Assembly: GCA_900766195.1 (NCBI GenBank)
Contig: CAAFUN010000093.1
Coordinates: forward strand, 62,001-126,000
From: an uncultured Bacteroides sp.
Lineage (GTDB): Bacteria > Bacteroidota > Bacteroidia > Bacteroidales > Bacteroidaceae
Length of the DNA: 64,000 bases
Direction of reading: 5' to 3'
Below, piece by piece: positions 8,709-16,793 of this stretch. The first letter of the stretch is position 1, and every line of letters starts with the position of its first letter. The position numbers were made by a program, and so were the translations under genes. The notes beneath the pieces are model-generated. The model was not told the origin of the DNA, made no database searches, and saw nothing but the letters and a program-made list of their open reading frames with translations.

Positions 8709-9812
8709 ATGGCTTTACAATGTGGCATTGTTGGTTTACCAAATGTAGGTAAATCCACCCTTTTTAATTGTTTGTCTAATGCAAAGGCACAAGCGGCAAA
8801 CTTCCCTTTCTGTACAATAGAACCCAATGTAGGTGTAATCACAGTACCCGATGAACGTTTAACGAAACTTGCCGACCTGATACATCCGGGGCGTATCGTA
8901 CCAACAACAGTTGAAATCGTAGATATTGCCGGATTAGTAAAAGGTGCAAGCAAGGGCGAAGGATTAGGCAATAAGTTTCTAGCCAATATACGTGAGACGG
9001 ATGCTATCATCCATGTACTTCGGTGTTTTGATGATGATAACGTAACCCACGTAGACGGAACGATAAATCCTGTTCGCGATAAAGAAATCATAGATACCGA
9101 ACTGCAGCTCAAAGACTTGGAAACGATTGAAAGTCGTATTCAAAAAGTACAAAAGCAAGCACAAACAGGCGGTGATAAGGTAGCTAAACAGACCTACGAT
9201 GTTTTGGTATGCTTTAAAGATGCTCTTGAACAAGGCAAGTCGGCGCGTACCGTACAGTTTGATACAAAAGATGAGCAAAAGCTAGCGAAAGAGCTTTTCC
9301 TACTTACGGCAAAGCCAGTAATGTACGTGTGCAACGTAGACGAGGCAAGTGCTGTAAGCGGTAATAAATATGTAGAGATGGTGCGTGAAGCTGTTAAGGA
9401 TGAAAAAGCAGAAATACTTGTTGTAGCAGCCAAGACAGAAGCCGACATTGCCGAACTAGAGACTTACGAAGATCGCCAAATGTTTTTACAGGAAGTTGGT
9501 TTGGAAGAGTCTGGCGTAAGCCGCCTTATTAAGTCAGCTTACAAAATGCTGAATCTTGAAACCTACATCACTGCCGGTGAGATGGAAGTAAGAGCATGGA
9601 CTTATCAGAAGGGATGGAAAGCTCCACAATGTGCCGGAGTAATTCATACCGACTTTGAGAAAGGCTTCATCCGTGCAGAAGTCATCAAGTACGAGGACTT
9701 TATCAAATATGGTAGCGAAGCTGCAGTACGTGAAGCAGGCAAGCTTGGCGTAGAAGGTAAAGACTACGTGGTACAAGACGGTGACATCATGCACTTCCGA
9801 TTCAACGTATAA
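8709..9812 (+). CDS. ychF: Redox-regulated ATPase YchF (OLA1 family)
   Basis: Obg-related P-loop NTPase that associates with ribosomes and has been linked to oxidative-stress responses; unlike most relatives the family prefers ATP. The 367 residues carry G1 GLPNVGKST (8-16), G3 DIAGLVKGASKGEG near 70, and the altered G4 NVDE in place of NKxD near 205 that explains the relaxed base specificity. A coiled-coil insertion (LETIESRIQKVQKQ) sits in the middle and a TGS domain ends the protein. The start is fixed by the family sequence MALQCGIVGLPN. It leads a run of four same-strand genes with gaps of 19-42 bases. Confidence 0.96.
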   Translation: MALQCGIVGLPNVGKSTLFNCLSNAKAQAANFPFCTIEPNVGVITVPDERLTKLADLIHPGRIVPTTVEIVDIAGLVKGASKGEGLGNKFLANIRETDAIIHVLRCFDDDNVTHVDGTINPVRDKEIIDTELQLKDLETIESRIQKVQKQAQTGGDKVAKQTYDVLVCFKDALEQGKSARTVQFDTKDEQKLAKELFLLTAKPVMYVCNVDEASAVSGNKYVEMVREAVKDEKAEILVVAAKTEADIAELETYEDRQMFLQEVGLEESGVSRLIKSAYKMLNLETYITAGEMEVRAWTYQKGWKAPQCAGVIHTDFEKGFIRAEVIKYEDFIKYGSEAAVREAGKLGVEGKDYVVQDGDIMHFRFNV

Positions 9813-9845
9813 TAGCTAAGAGGCACTTAGAAAAAGAGATTGGTA

Positions 9846-10781
9846 ATGGCAAACAATAATCTAAAATATCTCATAGTAGGTACAGGAGGTGTAGGTGGCT
9901 CAATAGCTGGTTTTCTTGCACTTGCGGGAAAGGGAGTAACCTGCATCGCACGCGGAGAGCATCTCAAAGCGATACAGAAAGAAGGATTACAGTTACATTC
10001 CGACCTAAAAGGCGAGCACACTTTAAAGATAAAAGCCTGCACTGCCGAAGAATATTCGGATAAGGCAGACATTATCTTCGTATGCGTTAAAGGTTATTCG
10101 GTAAGCTCTATCACTGATCTCATCAAGCGTGCTGCTCATAAAGATACCATTGTCATCCCCATACTCAACGTGTATGGTACGGGGCCTCGTATTCAGCAAC
10201 AAGTGCCAGACGTAACCGTATTGGATGGCTGCATTTACATTGTAGGATTTGTCTCCGGAGCGGGTGAAATTACCCAGATGGGCAAAATATTCCGCATTGT
10301 ATATGGGGCTCACAAAGATACTATTGTACCTTCGGGACTATTGGAAGCCGTACAGAATGATCTACTGGAAAGCGGCATCAAAGCGGAGATATCTACGGAT
10401 ATTAACAGAGATACGTTTGTAAAATGGTCGTTCATTTCCGCTATGGCCGTAACCGGAGCCTATTATAATGTACCCATGGGTGAAGTACAGAAACCAGGGG
10501 AGATACGTGATACTTTTATAGGGCTTTCAAGAGAAAGCGCAGCATTGGGGCAGAAGCTCGGAATTGAATTTAAAGAAGACTTGATAGCGTATAATTTAAA
10601 AGTTATTGATAAATTAGCCCCCGATAGCACCGCATCCATGCAAAAAGATATGGCTCGCGAACACGAATCCGAAGTACAAGGCTTGCTCTTTGATATGCTG
10701 GAAGCAGCTCAAGAACAAGGAATAGATGCCCCAACCTACCGAATGGTTGCCCAAAAATTTAAGAAATACGAGCACCTCTAA
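9846..10781 (+). CDS. panE: 2-dehydropantoate 2-reductase (ketopantoate reductase)
   Basis: NADPH-dependent reduction of ketopantoate to pantoate in pantothenate and CoA synthesis. The N-terminal Rossmann motif is VGTGGVGGSIAG (about residues 10-21); the helical C-terminal half has the conserved lysine/serine region NRDTFVKWSFISAMA near 200. I start at ATG 9846 (311 aa); an in-frame TTG at 9840 is less likely. The ApbA/PanE family also includes enzymes with other 2-oxoacid substrates, so the exact substrate is inferred. It lies 33 bases behind ychF and 42 before lgt. Confidence 0.85.
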   Translation: MANNNLKYLIVGTGGVGGSIAGFLALAGKGVTCIARGEHLKAIQKEGLQLHSDLKGEHTLKIKACTAEEYSDKADIIFVCVKGYSVSSITDLIKRAAHKDTIVIPILNVYGTGPRIQQQVPDVTVLDGCIYIVGFVSGAGEITQMGKIFRIVYGAHKDTIVPSGLLEAVQNDLLESGIKAEISTDINRDTFVKWSFISAMAVTGAYYNVPMGEVQKPGEIRDTFIGLSRESAALGQKLGIEFKEDLIAYNLKVIDKLAPDSTASMQKDMAREHESEVQGLLFDMLEAAQEQGIDAPTYRMVAQKFKKYEHL

Positions 10782-10823
10782 AGGTCGTCATGCAATAAGA
10801 TAATTAATAAATACGTAATAAAT

Positions 10824-11663
10824 ATGCTTTCACTACTTACCGTCAATTGGAACCCCAATCCCGAAATATTCAATTTATTTGGTGTCATTCCCGTTAGATA
10901 TTACGGCTTGCTATGGGTTATAGGCATTGCCCTTTCCTATTTTGTAGTACGTTATCAGTATCGTGATAAGAAGATTCCTGATGCTAAATTCGAGCCTTTA
11001 TTCTTTTATTGCTTTTTTGGCATACTCATCGGTGCACGCTTAGGCCATTGCCTGTTCTACGAACCGGAATATTACTTGCACCATTTTTGGGAAATGATAC
11101 TTCCTGTTCACTTTCTCCCCGGAGGCGGGTGGAAATGGACCGGATATGCCGGACTGGCAAGTCATGGCGGCACATTAGGACTTATCATAGCACTTTGGAT
11201 GTATTGTCGCAAGACAAAAATGCACTATATGGATGTGTTGGATATGATAGCCGTAGCTACTCCCATCTGTGCATGCTGCATCCGCTTGGCCAACCTGATG
11301 AACTCCGAGATTATCGGTAAGCCAACCGATGTGCCTTGGGCGTTTGTATTTGAGCGGGTTGATATGGTTCCTCGCCATCCGGCGCAATTGTACGAAGCAA
11401 TCGCCTATTTCATCTTCTTCCTCGTCATGATTTGGCTCTATAAGAATTACGATAAAAAGCTGCCACGCGGCTTCTATTTCGGTTTATGCTTAACAGAAAT
11501 ATTTGTATTCCGTTTCTTTATCGAATTCTTGAAAGAAGATCAGGTAAGTTTTGAGAATGGAATGGCTCTCAATATGGGTCAGTGGCTCAGCATTCCATTT
11601 GTCATTATCGGCTTGTACTTCATGTTTTTCTACGACAAGAAGAATAAGAAAACATTAAAATAA
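10824..11663 (+). CDS. lgt: Prolipoprotein diacylglyceryl transferase
   Basis: Inner-membrane enzyme that attaches diacylglycerol from phosphatidylglycerol to the lipobox cysteine, the first step in lipoprotein maturation. About seven membrane segments are visible in 279 residues. The family signature region is present as FGILIGARLGHCLFYEPEYY and GYAGLASHGGTLG (residues about 65-120), with the conserved Arg and His. Several lipoproteins in this window (35226, 50989, 52463, 21538) are its likely substrates. Context with ychF and a CAT-like gene is housekeeping rather than functional. Confidence 0.95.
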   Translation: MLSLLTVNWNPNPEIFNLFGVIPVRYYGLLWVIGIALSYFVVRYQYRDKKIPDAKFEPLFFYCFFGILIGARLGHCLFYEPEYYLHHFWEMILPVHFLPGGGWKWTGYAGLASHGGTLGLIIALWMYCRKTKMHYMDVLDMIAVATPICACCIRLANLMNSEIIGKPTDVPWAFVFERVDMVPRHPAQLYEAIAYFIFFLVMIWLYKNYDKKLPRGFYFGLCLTEIFVFRFFIEFLKEDQVSFENGMALNMGQWLSIPFVIIGLYFMFFYDKKNKKTLK

Positions 11664-11682
11664 AGATCTACAGTTAGTTAGT

Positions 11683-12324
11683 ATGAAGCATATTATAGAT
11701 ATGGACACCTGGGAACGGAAGGACAATTTTGAGTTCTTCCGCCATTTCCTCAATCCTCAGCTATCTATTACTTCAGAAGTAGAGTGTGCGGGTGCCAAAA
11801 GTCGCGCTAAAGCCCTTAAGGAGTCTTTCTTTCTCCACTATCTGTATGCCGCCTTAAAGGCGGTAAATGAAATACCCGAATTCCGCTACAGGATAGACCC
11901 CGAAGGCAATATTGTTTATTTTGATACGGTAGATATCCTCTCTCCCATTAAAGTAAAAGCAAACGGTAAGTTCTTTACAGCCCGCTTCCCTTGGCATGAT
12001 GATTTTCAGAGTTTCTATACCTCCGCTCGCAAAATTATGGAGAGCTTAGATCCTGAAGGCGACCCTTATGAAGCAGAAAAAACAGGAGGGAAAGATTTGT
12101 TGGACGTGTTCCTATTAAGTGCTACACCCGACCTTTACTTCACGTCCATCTCTTGTACGCAAGAGTATCGTCACGGCAATAACTATCCGCTGATGAATGC
12201 CGGAAAAGCCGTAGAACGGGATGGGAAGCTTATCATGCCCATCAGTATGACGCTTCATCATGGCTTTGTAGACGGTCACCACATCGCTCTGTTTTACAAA
12301 AAGGTAGAGGAATTCCTCAAGTAG
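11683..12324 (+). CDS. Chloramphenicol acetyltransferase-family protein
   Basis: Acyl-CoA dependent O-acetyltransferase fold of the type A CAT family, 213 residues. The active-site motif is intact as HHGFVDGHHI near the C-terminus (first His as general base, Asp structural). The N-terminal part starts MKHIIDMDTWERKDNFEFF, which fits chromosomal CAT-like proteins of Bacteroidales. It sits 19 bases behind lgt with no mobile-element signature, so I see it as a core gene; whether it acetylates chloramphenicol or another acceptor cannot be told here. Confidence 0.85.
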   Translation: MKHIIDMDTWERKDNFEFFRHFLNPQLSITSEVECAGAKSRAKALKESFFLHYLYAALKAVNEIPEFRYRIDPEGNIVYFDTVDILSPIKVKANGKFFTARFPWHDDFQSFYTSARKIMESLDPEGDPYEAEKTGGKDLLDVFLLSATPDLYFTSISCTQEYRHGNNYPLMNAGKAVERDGKLIMPISMTLHHGFVDGHHIALFYKKVEEFLK

Positions 12325-12390
12325 CAAACTAAATTGCTCTCTTCTTGAGGTAAAAGGCGCTTCTACACTATGACCTGATACTTTTTCATC

Positions 12391-12500
12391 TTTGCCGAAC
12401 ATATTTCTTCTTTTGCTATATGAGATTAAGGCAGCTTATCATGTAGACCGTTCTCCTTTGCCGAACGAATGGCTTCTGTTGCTATCCGTGATAGGCCGAT
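12391..12500. repeat. Imperfect 44-base direct repeat at 66-base spacing
   Basis: Cut into 22-base units from 12391, units 1 and 4 share TTTGCCGAAC and 17 of 22 positions, and units 2 and 5 share TTGCTAT and 12 of 22 positions. The spacing of 66 is three times 22, the same period as the array at 12689, so this may be a decayed part of the same structure. Confidence 0.45.
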
Positions 12501-12688
12501 AGCACTGCCTAAAAATAGACTTCCCAACCTCATTGAACAAGAGTTCATTCAAGTATAGTCGATAGAGATTCATCCGTAAGAGTAGTTATACTGTCAGTTA
12601 TTTTATACACAGAAATCGTTCAATTCCAGCGCCAACTATCATTTTCGCTCACCCCACTCTAAATAGCTTCTGAGAGGGGATATAATCA

Positions 12689-12754
12689 GTATACGACTGA
12701 ATAGGGTTAAGTATACGACTCAATGCCATTGAGTATACGACTGATTCAGGTTGA
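12689..12754. repeat. 22-bp tandem array, core GTATACGACT
   Basis: Three contiguous 22-base units starting at 12689, 12711 and 12733. Each begins with GTATACGACT, which includes the palindrome GTATAC, and ends with a looser TTAA/TTGA segment. It lies between convergent genes. Four other intergenic regions in the window show the same period with other cores. Confidence 0.85.
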
Positions 12755-12856
12755 AGTCCGAACCGAATCTAAAGCACTTCAAAAAAGCACTTACACAAGG
12801 TTCTCTAATATCTACACTTTGTAAAGATAAAACAAGGAAAGAGGAGTTTACACTAT

Positions 12857-15472
12857 TTATTTCCCTTTCACAATGCGCTTAATATCACTGAGTTTATTCA
12901 ACGCTTCGAGTGGAGTAAGGTTATTCACATCCAGATTAAGTATCTCGTCGCGGATCTGACAGAGCACAGGATCATCCAACTGGAAGAAGCTGAGCTGCAT
13001 ACCACTGCGCGTCTCGCTGACCTCTGCCAACGGTTTACCGGCAATGCCTTGCTGCCTATTATCTGTCTCTAACTCCTTCAATATTTCATTAGATCGCTTC
13101 ACAATGCTCTTTGGCATACCCGCCATCTTTGCCACATGAATACCGAAAGAGTGCTCACTCCCACCCCGTTCCAGTTTGCGAAGGAAGATAACCTTGTTAT
13201 CCACCTCTTTCACTGACACGTTGTAGTTTTTAATACGCTTGAAACTCTTTTCCATCTCATTGAGCTCATGGTAGTGCGTAGCAAAGAGTGTACGTGCCCT
13301 GGCTTTGGGATGTTCGTGGATATACTCCACAATGGCCCATGCAATAGAGATACCGTCGTAAGTGGAAGTCCCTCGCCCCAGCTCATCAAAGAGCACAAGG
13401 CTTCGTGGCGAAAGATTGTTCAGGATATCCGAAGCTTCATTCATCTCCACCATAAAGGTCGATTCGCCCACAGAGATATTATCACTGGCACCCACACGTG
13501 TAAATATCTTGTCTACCAGACCGATATGTGCACTCTCAGCAGGTACGAAACTGCCTATCTGCGCCAGTAAAGTAATTAATGCGGTTTGCCTGAGCAGAGC
13601 CGACTTACCTGCCATATTGGGACCGGTAATGATGATCACCTGCTGTGTCTTGCTGTCCAACATCACGTCATTGGCTATGTACTTCTCTCCTATCGGAAGC
13701 TGTTTTTCGATGACCGGATGCCGCCCCTGACGGATGTCCAACACATCATCGTCTACAATAGAGGGACGGATATAGTTGTTCTCACGCGCCACATTGGCAA
13801 AAGAGAGCAAACAATCCAGTCGTGCCACCTGATTGGCATCAATCTGAATGGCGGGAATGTATTCGTTCAACGCCAGGACCAATTCGGTGTAAAGCCGTGT
13901 TTCGAGCATCAATATTTTATCTTCTGCCCCAAGTATCTTCTCTTCATATTCTTTCAGCTCCTCGGTGATGTAACGCTCGGCATTGACCAAGGTCTGCTTG
14001 CGTATCCACTCTTGCGGCACTTTATCTTTGTGTATGTTGCGCACCTCAATGTAGTAGCCAAACACATTGTTATAGCCTATTTTAAGGCTCGGAATGCCCG
14101 TCAGCTCACTCTCCCGCTGCTGTACTTTAAGTAAGTAATCTTTGCCCGAATAAGCAATGCTACGTAGCTCATCTAAGTCGGCATTGACACCTTTCTTAAT
14201 CACCCCTCCCTTGTTGATCAGCAACGGAGGATCATTGTCTATCTCCCGGTCAATGCGGTCGCGAATGGATTGGCAGATATTGAGTTGGTCACCAATACTG
14301 TTCAAACTGGCATTATCAGCATCCAAGCACGCCGCTTTAATGGGTTCTATGGCCTGCAAAGCTATTTTAAGCTGAACCACCTCACGCGGAGATACCCGCC
14401 CCACAGCCACTTTTGAGATAATACGTTCCAAATCGCCAATCAAGTGCAGTTGCTCTTCTATCAGTTCTTTGAAATCGGGATGACGGAAAAAGTATTCTAC
14501 CACATTGAGTCTATCGTTAATGGGCTGCACATCTTTCAGCGGGAAAACCAACCAACGCTTTAGCAGGCGGGCACCCATCGGACTGACGGTGCGGTCAATC
14601 ACATTGAGCAAACTGCTGCCCCCATCGTTCATGCTGCCTATCAGCTCCAAGCTACGGACCGTAAACTTATCTAGCCGTACATACTTGTCTTCTTCAATAC
14701 GTGCCAAAGAAGTGATATGCCCTATCTGTGTGTGTTGGGTCATGGTGAGGTATTGCAAGATAGCCCCCGAAGCAATGATACCGTTCTTAAGATGCTCCAC
14801 TCCAAACCCCTTCAGGTTCTTCGTCTCAAAGTGTTTTAGCAACTTCTCACGAGCCGTAGTCTCCGTAAACACCCAGTCTTCCAGTTCAAAGGTAAAGAAC
14901 TTGCTTCCGAAGTTGCCCTCAAACATACCGCGTTTTCCACGTTCAAAGAGCACTTCTTTGGGACCAAAGTTGTTCAGCAACTTGTCCACATAGTCAAAAG
15001 GCCCTTCGGCAGTGAGAAATTCACCTGTAGAAATATCCAGGAAGGCCACTCCCACCGCACCTTTTCCAAAATAGACGGCGGCAAGGAAATTGTTTTCACG
15101 GTAATTCAGTATGTTGTCATTGATGGATACACCGGGGGTAACCAGCTCTGTAATCCCCCTCTTAACCAACTTCTTAGTCAGTTTGGGATCTTCCAACTGG
15201 TCGCAGATAGCCACCCGCTTGCCGGCACGTACCAATTTGGGCAAGTACGTATCGAGGGCATGATGAGGAAACCCTGCCATCTCTACTGTTTTACCCTTTC
15301 CGTTGGCACGCTTGGTTAGCGTGATACCTAAAATTTCGGAAGCAACAATGGCATCGGTAGAATAGGTTTCATAAAAGTCACCGCAACGAAACAACATCAC
15401 AGCATCCGGATGCTTGGCTTTCAAGTCAAGAAACTGCTTCATCATCGGGGTCATTACTATATCTTCGCTCAC
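12857..15472 (-). CDS. mutS: DNA mismatch repair protein MutS
   Basis: Recognises mismatches and starts methyl-independent or MutL-dependent repair. The 871 residues include the mismatch-binding Phe-x-Glu as CGDFYETY near residue 33, the connector and clamp regions, Walker A GPNMAGKSALLRQ near 615, and the Walker B / signature region LFDELGRGTSTYDG near 695, followed by FATHYHEL. All are intact, so this is a MutS1-type enzyme, not MutS2. It is transcribed alone, probably from the TATCTTTG box at 15659-15666. Confidence 0.98.
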   Translation of the reverse strand: MSEDIVMTPMMKQFLDLKAKHPDAVMLFRCGDFYETYSTDAIVASEILGITLTKRANGKGKTVEMAGFPHHALDTYLPKLVRAGKRVAICDQLEDPKLTKKLVKRGITELVTPGVSINDNILNYRENNFLAAVYFGKGAVGVAFLDISTGEFLTAEGPFDYVDKLLNNFGPKEVLFERGKRGMFEGNFGSKFFTFELEDWVFTETTAREKLLKHFETKNLKGFGVEHLKNGIIASGAILQYLTMTQHTQIGHITSLARIEEDKYVRLDKFTVRSLELIGSMNDGGSSLLNVIDRTVSPMGARLLKRWLVFPLKDVQPINDRLNVVEYFFRHPDFKELIEEQLHLIGDLERIISKVAVGRVSPREVVQLKIALQAIEPIKAACLDADNASLNSIGDQLNICQSIRDRIDREIDNDPPLLINKGGVIKKGVNADLDELRSIAYSGKDYLLKVQQRESELTGIPSLKIGYNNVFGYYIEVRNIHKDKVPQEWIRKQTLVNAERYITEELKEYEEKILGAEDKILMLETRLYTELVLALNEYIPAIQIDANQVARLDCLLSFANVARENNYIRPSIVDDDVLDIRQGRHPVIEKQLPIGEKYIANDVMLDSKTQQVIIITGPNMAGKSALLRQTALITLLAQIGSFVPAESAHIGLVDKIFTRVGASDNISVGESTFMVEMNEASDILNNLSPRSLVLFDELGRGTSTYDGISIAWAIVEYIHEHPKARARTLFATHYHELNEMEKSFKRIKNYNVSVKEVDNKVIFLRKLERGGSEHSFGIHVAKMAGMPKSIVKRSNEILKELETDNRQQGIAGKPLAEVSETRSGMQLSFFQLDDPVLCQIRDEILNLDVNNLTPLEALNKLSDIKRIVKGK

Positions 15473-15658
15473 AATAGGATCATTTTCTGAGTAAATACTA
15501 AAGGTTCATGCAGGCTTATCTACAACGTGGAGTGAGAGGAATAGCAAGGGCATTCTGCCATCAAACTTCAATGCAACGGCTTTTTCAATTCTCCTCCTAT
15601 TCAAGTCAATCTGTGCAACTCGTGGTAGATAGCCTTTTAATAGAGAAGCAAAGATAAT

Positions 15659-15666
15659 CTTTTTCA
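15659..15666 (-). promoter_or_regulatory. Promoter -7 box for mutS
   Basis: TATCTTTG on the minus strand, about 187 bases before the mutS ATG; the leader would be long and no structure in it stands out. Confidence 0.4.
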
Positions 15667-15762
15667 GAAACAATCTTCACTTCAAAGCTTACAAATATCA
15701 GGATACAACTTCTCTTGTCTCCTCCGTTCAGCCTACTTACACCACCGGGAAAGAGAGATGTC

Positions 15763-16644
15763 TTACCATTTCTTTTCGGCTACAAATACGCCTGCCAAAA
15801 TCAATGCCGAACCAATCAAAGCCACTACCGTTACTTGCTCACCCAACAGCAGCACCGCACCTATCATCGTAACCATAGGGTTGAGATAAATGTAATTGGA
15901 GGCACAAATCGTGCCCAGTTTATGCAACACAATATTCCATACCAAATAGCACACCAATGAAGCTATAACTCCTAGAAACAAAAGGTTAAATAGTACCACC
16001 GGTTGCATCAAAACGGCTAAAGACACATGGAAATGCCGGAAAGCAAAGCAAGGCAATATGGTGAGCAGCCCATAAAAGAATATTTTGCGAGTGATAAACG
16101 TAGCCGAATAGCGAGGCAGCAGTCTACGCATAACCAAACTATAGAATGCCCACGACAAGGCGGCAAGTAGGGTGAGTATATCTCCTACCGGAGAAAGATT
16201 GAGCACAAAGCTACCGTTGTACACCACCAGCGCCACACCAATCAGTGCTACCACCGACCCTACAGCAAGCTTCCATGTGATCTTCTCATTCTTATAAGCA
16301 ATAGCCGAGAGAAAAGCCGTAAACAAAGGGGCTGTAGTGATGAGGAAAGCCACATTATTGGTCTGCGTATATTCCAAGGCCGTGTTCTCGGACAGGAAGT
16401 AAAACGAACCGCCGGTTACTCCTGCTGCAACCATCCAGAGTTCATCACGCCAACTTTTAGAAAATAGCTTCTTGGGTGAAATAAACCAAATACCGATGTA
16501 CGCAATAGAGAAACGCATCAAGAAAATATCCTGAGGAGAAAGTCCTGCCCCTAGTAATATCTTAGTGGAAATAAATGTCAATCCCCACACGGCAACGGTA
16601 AGGATGGCGATGATGTGGTATGTGTAAATATTCTTTGTGTCCAT
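15763..16644 (-). CDS. EamA-family (DMT) transporter
   Basis: Drug/metabolite exporter superfamily protein of the inner membrane, 293 residues with ten predicted hydrophobic segments arranged as two five-helix EamA repeats. The start MDTKNIYTYH leads straight into the first segment, with the family-like WGLTFISTKILL near residue 20. The exported metabolite cannot be inferred. It is a monocistronic gene divergent from leuS with a TATCTTTG box at 16668-16675. Confidence 0.9.
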   Translation of the reverse strand: MDTKNIYTYHIIAILTVAVWGLTFISTKILLGAGLSPQDIFLMRFSIAYIGIWFISPKKLFSKSWRDELWMVAAGVTGGSFYFLSENTALEYTQTNNVAFLITTAPLFTAFLSAIAYKNEKITWKLAVGSVVALIGVALVVYNGSFVLNLSPVGDILTLLAALSWAFYSLVMRRLLPRYSATFITRKIFFYGLLTILPCFAFRHFHVSLAVLMQPVVLFNLLFLGVIASLVCYLVWNIVLHKLGTICASNYIYLNPMVTMIGAVLLLGEQVTVVALIGSALILAGVFVAEKKW

Positions 16645-16667
16645 GGGGTATTCACCAAATGCGTGTG

Positions 16668-16675
16668 CAAAGATA
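16668..16675 (-). promoter_or_regulatory. Promoter -7 box for the EamA gene
   Basis: TATCTTTG on the minus strand, 23 bases before the ATG. Confidence 0.6.
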
Positions 16676-16729
16676 GACCATTTCCATTGTTTTTTAGGTT
16701 ACTACACTACAAATCTGAAAATAAACCCG

Positions 16730-16737
16730 TAGATTTG
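16730..16737 (+). promoter_or_regulatory. Promoter -7 box for leuS
   Basis: TAGATTTG, 56 bases before the leuS ATG; the divergent EamA promoter is only 55 bases away. Confidence 0.6.
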
Positions 16738-16793
16738 CACCGTTTTACAAGTATCTAACTAAGTATCAATCTTAAAATACAAAGCGAATCCTC

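Larger units (their letters stand above)
12325..12856. other. Gene-free region between CAT-like gene and mutS
   Basis: About 530 bases between convergent genes with no credible ORF. It contains a pair of imperfect direct repeats 66 bases apart (TTTGCCGAAC at 12391 and 12457, each followed 22 bases later by TTGCTAT) and, further on, the 22-bp tandem array at 12689-12754. No clear terminator hairpin with a U-tract is visible. Confidence 0.7.

Noticed and set aside
11683..12324. Acquired resistance gene reading of the CAT-family gene
   Set aside because: It sits in a housekeeping gene string without IS, integron or composition shift; the family is present chromosomally in Bacteroidales.
12689..12754. 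CRISPR reading of the 22-bp arrays
   Set aside because: Repeats are 10-base words at 22-base steps with no long unique spacers, and no cas genes are present.
13586..14134. 182-codon plus-strand frame opposite mutS
   Set aside because: Shadow of the mutS coding sequence. mutS shows all catalytic motifs on the minus strand.
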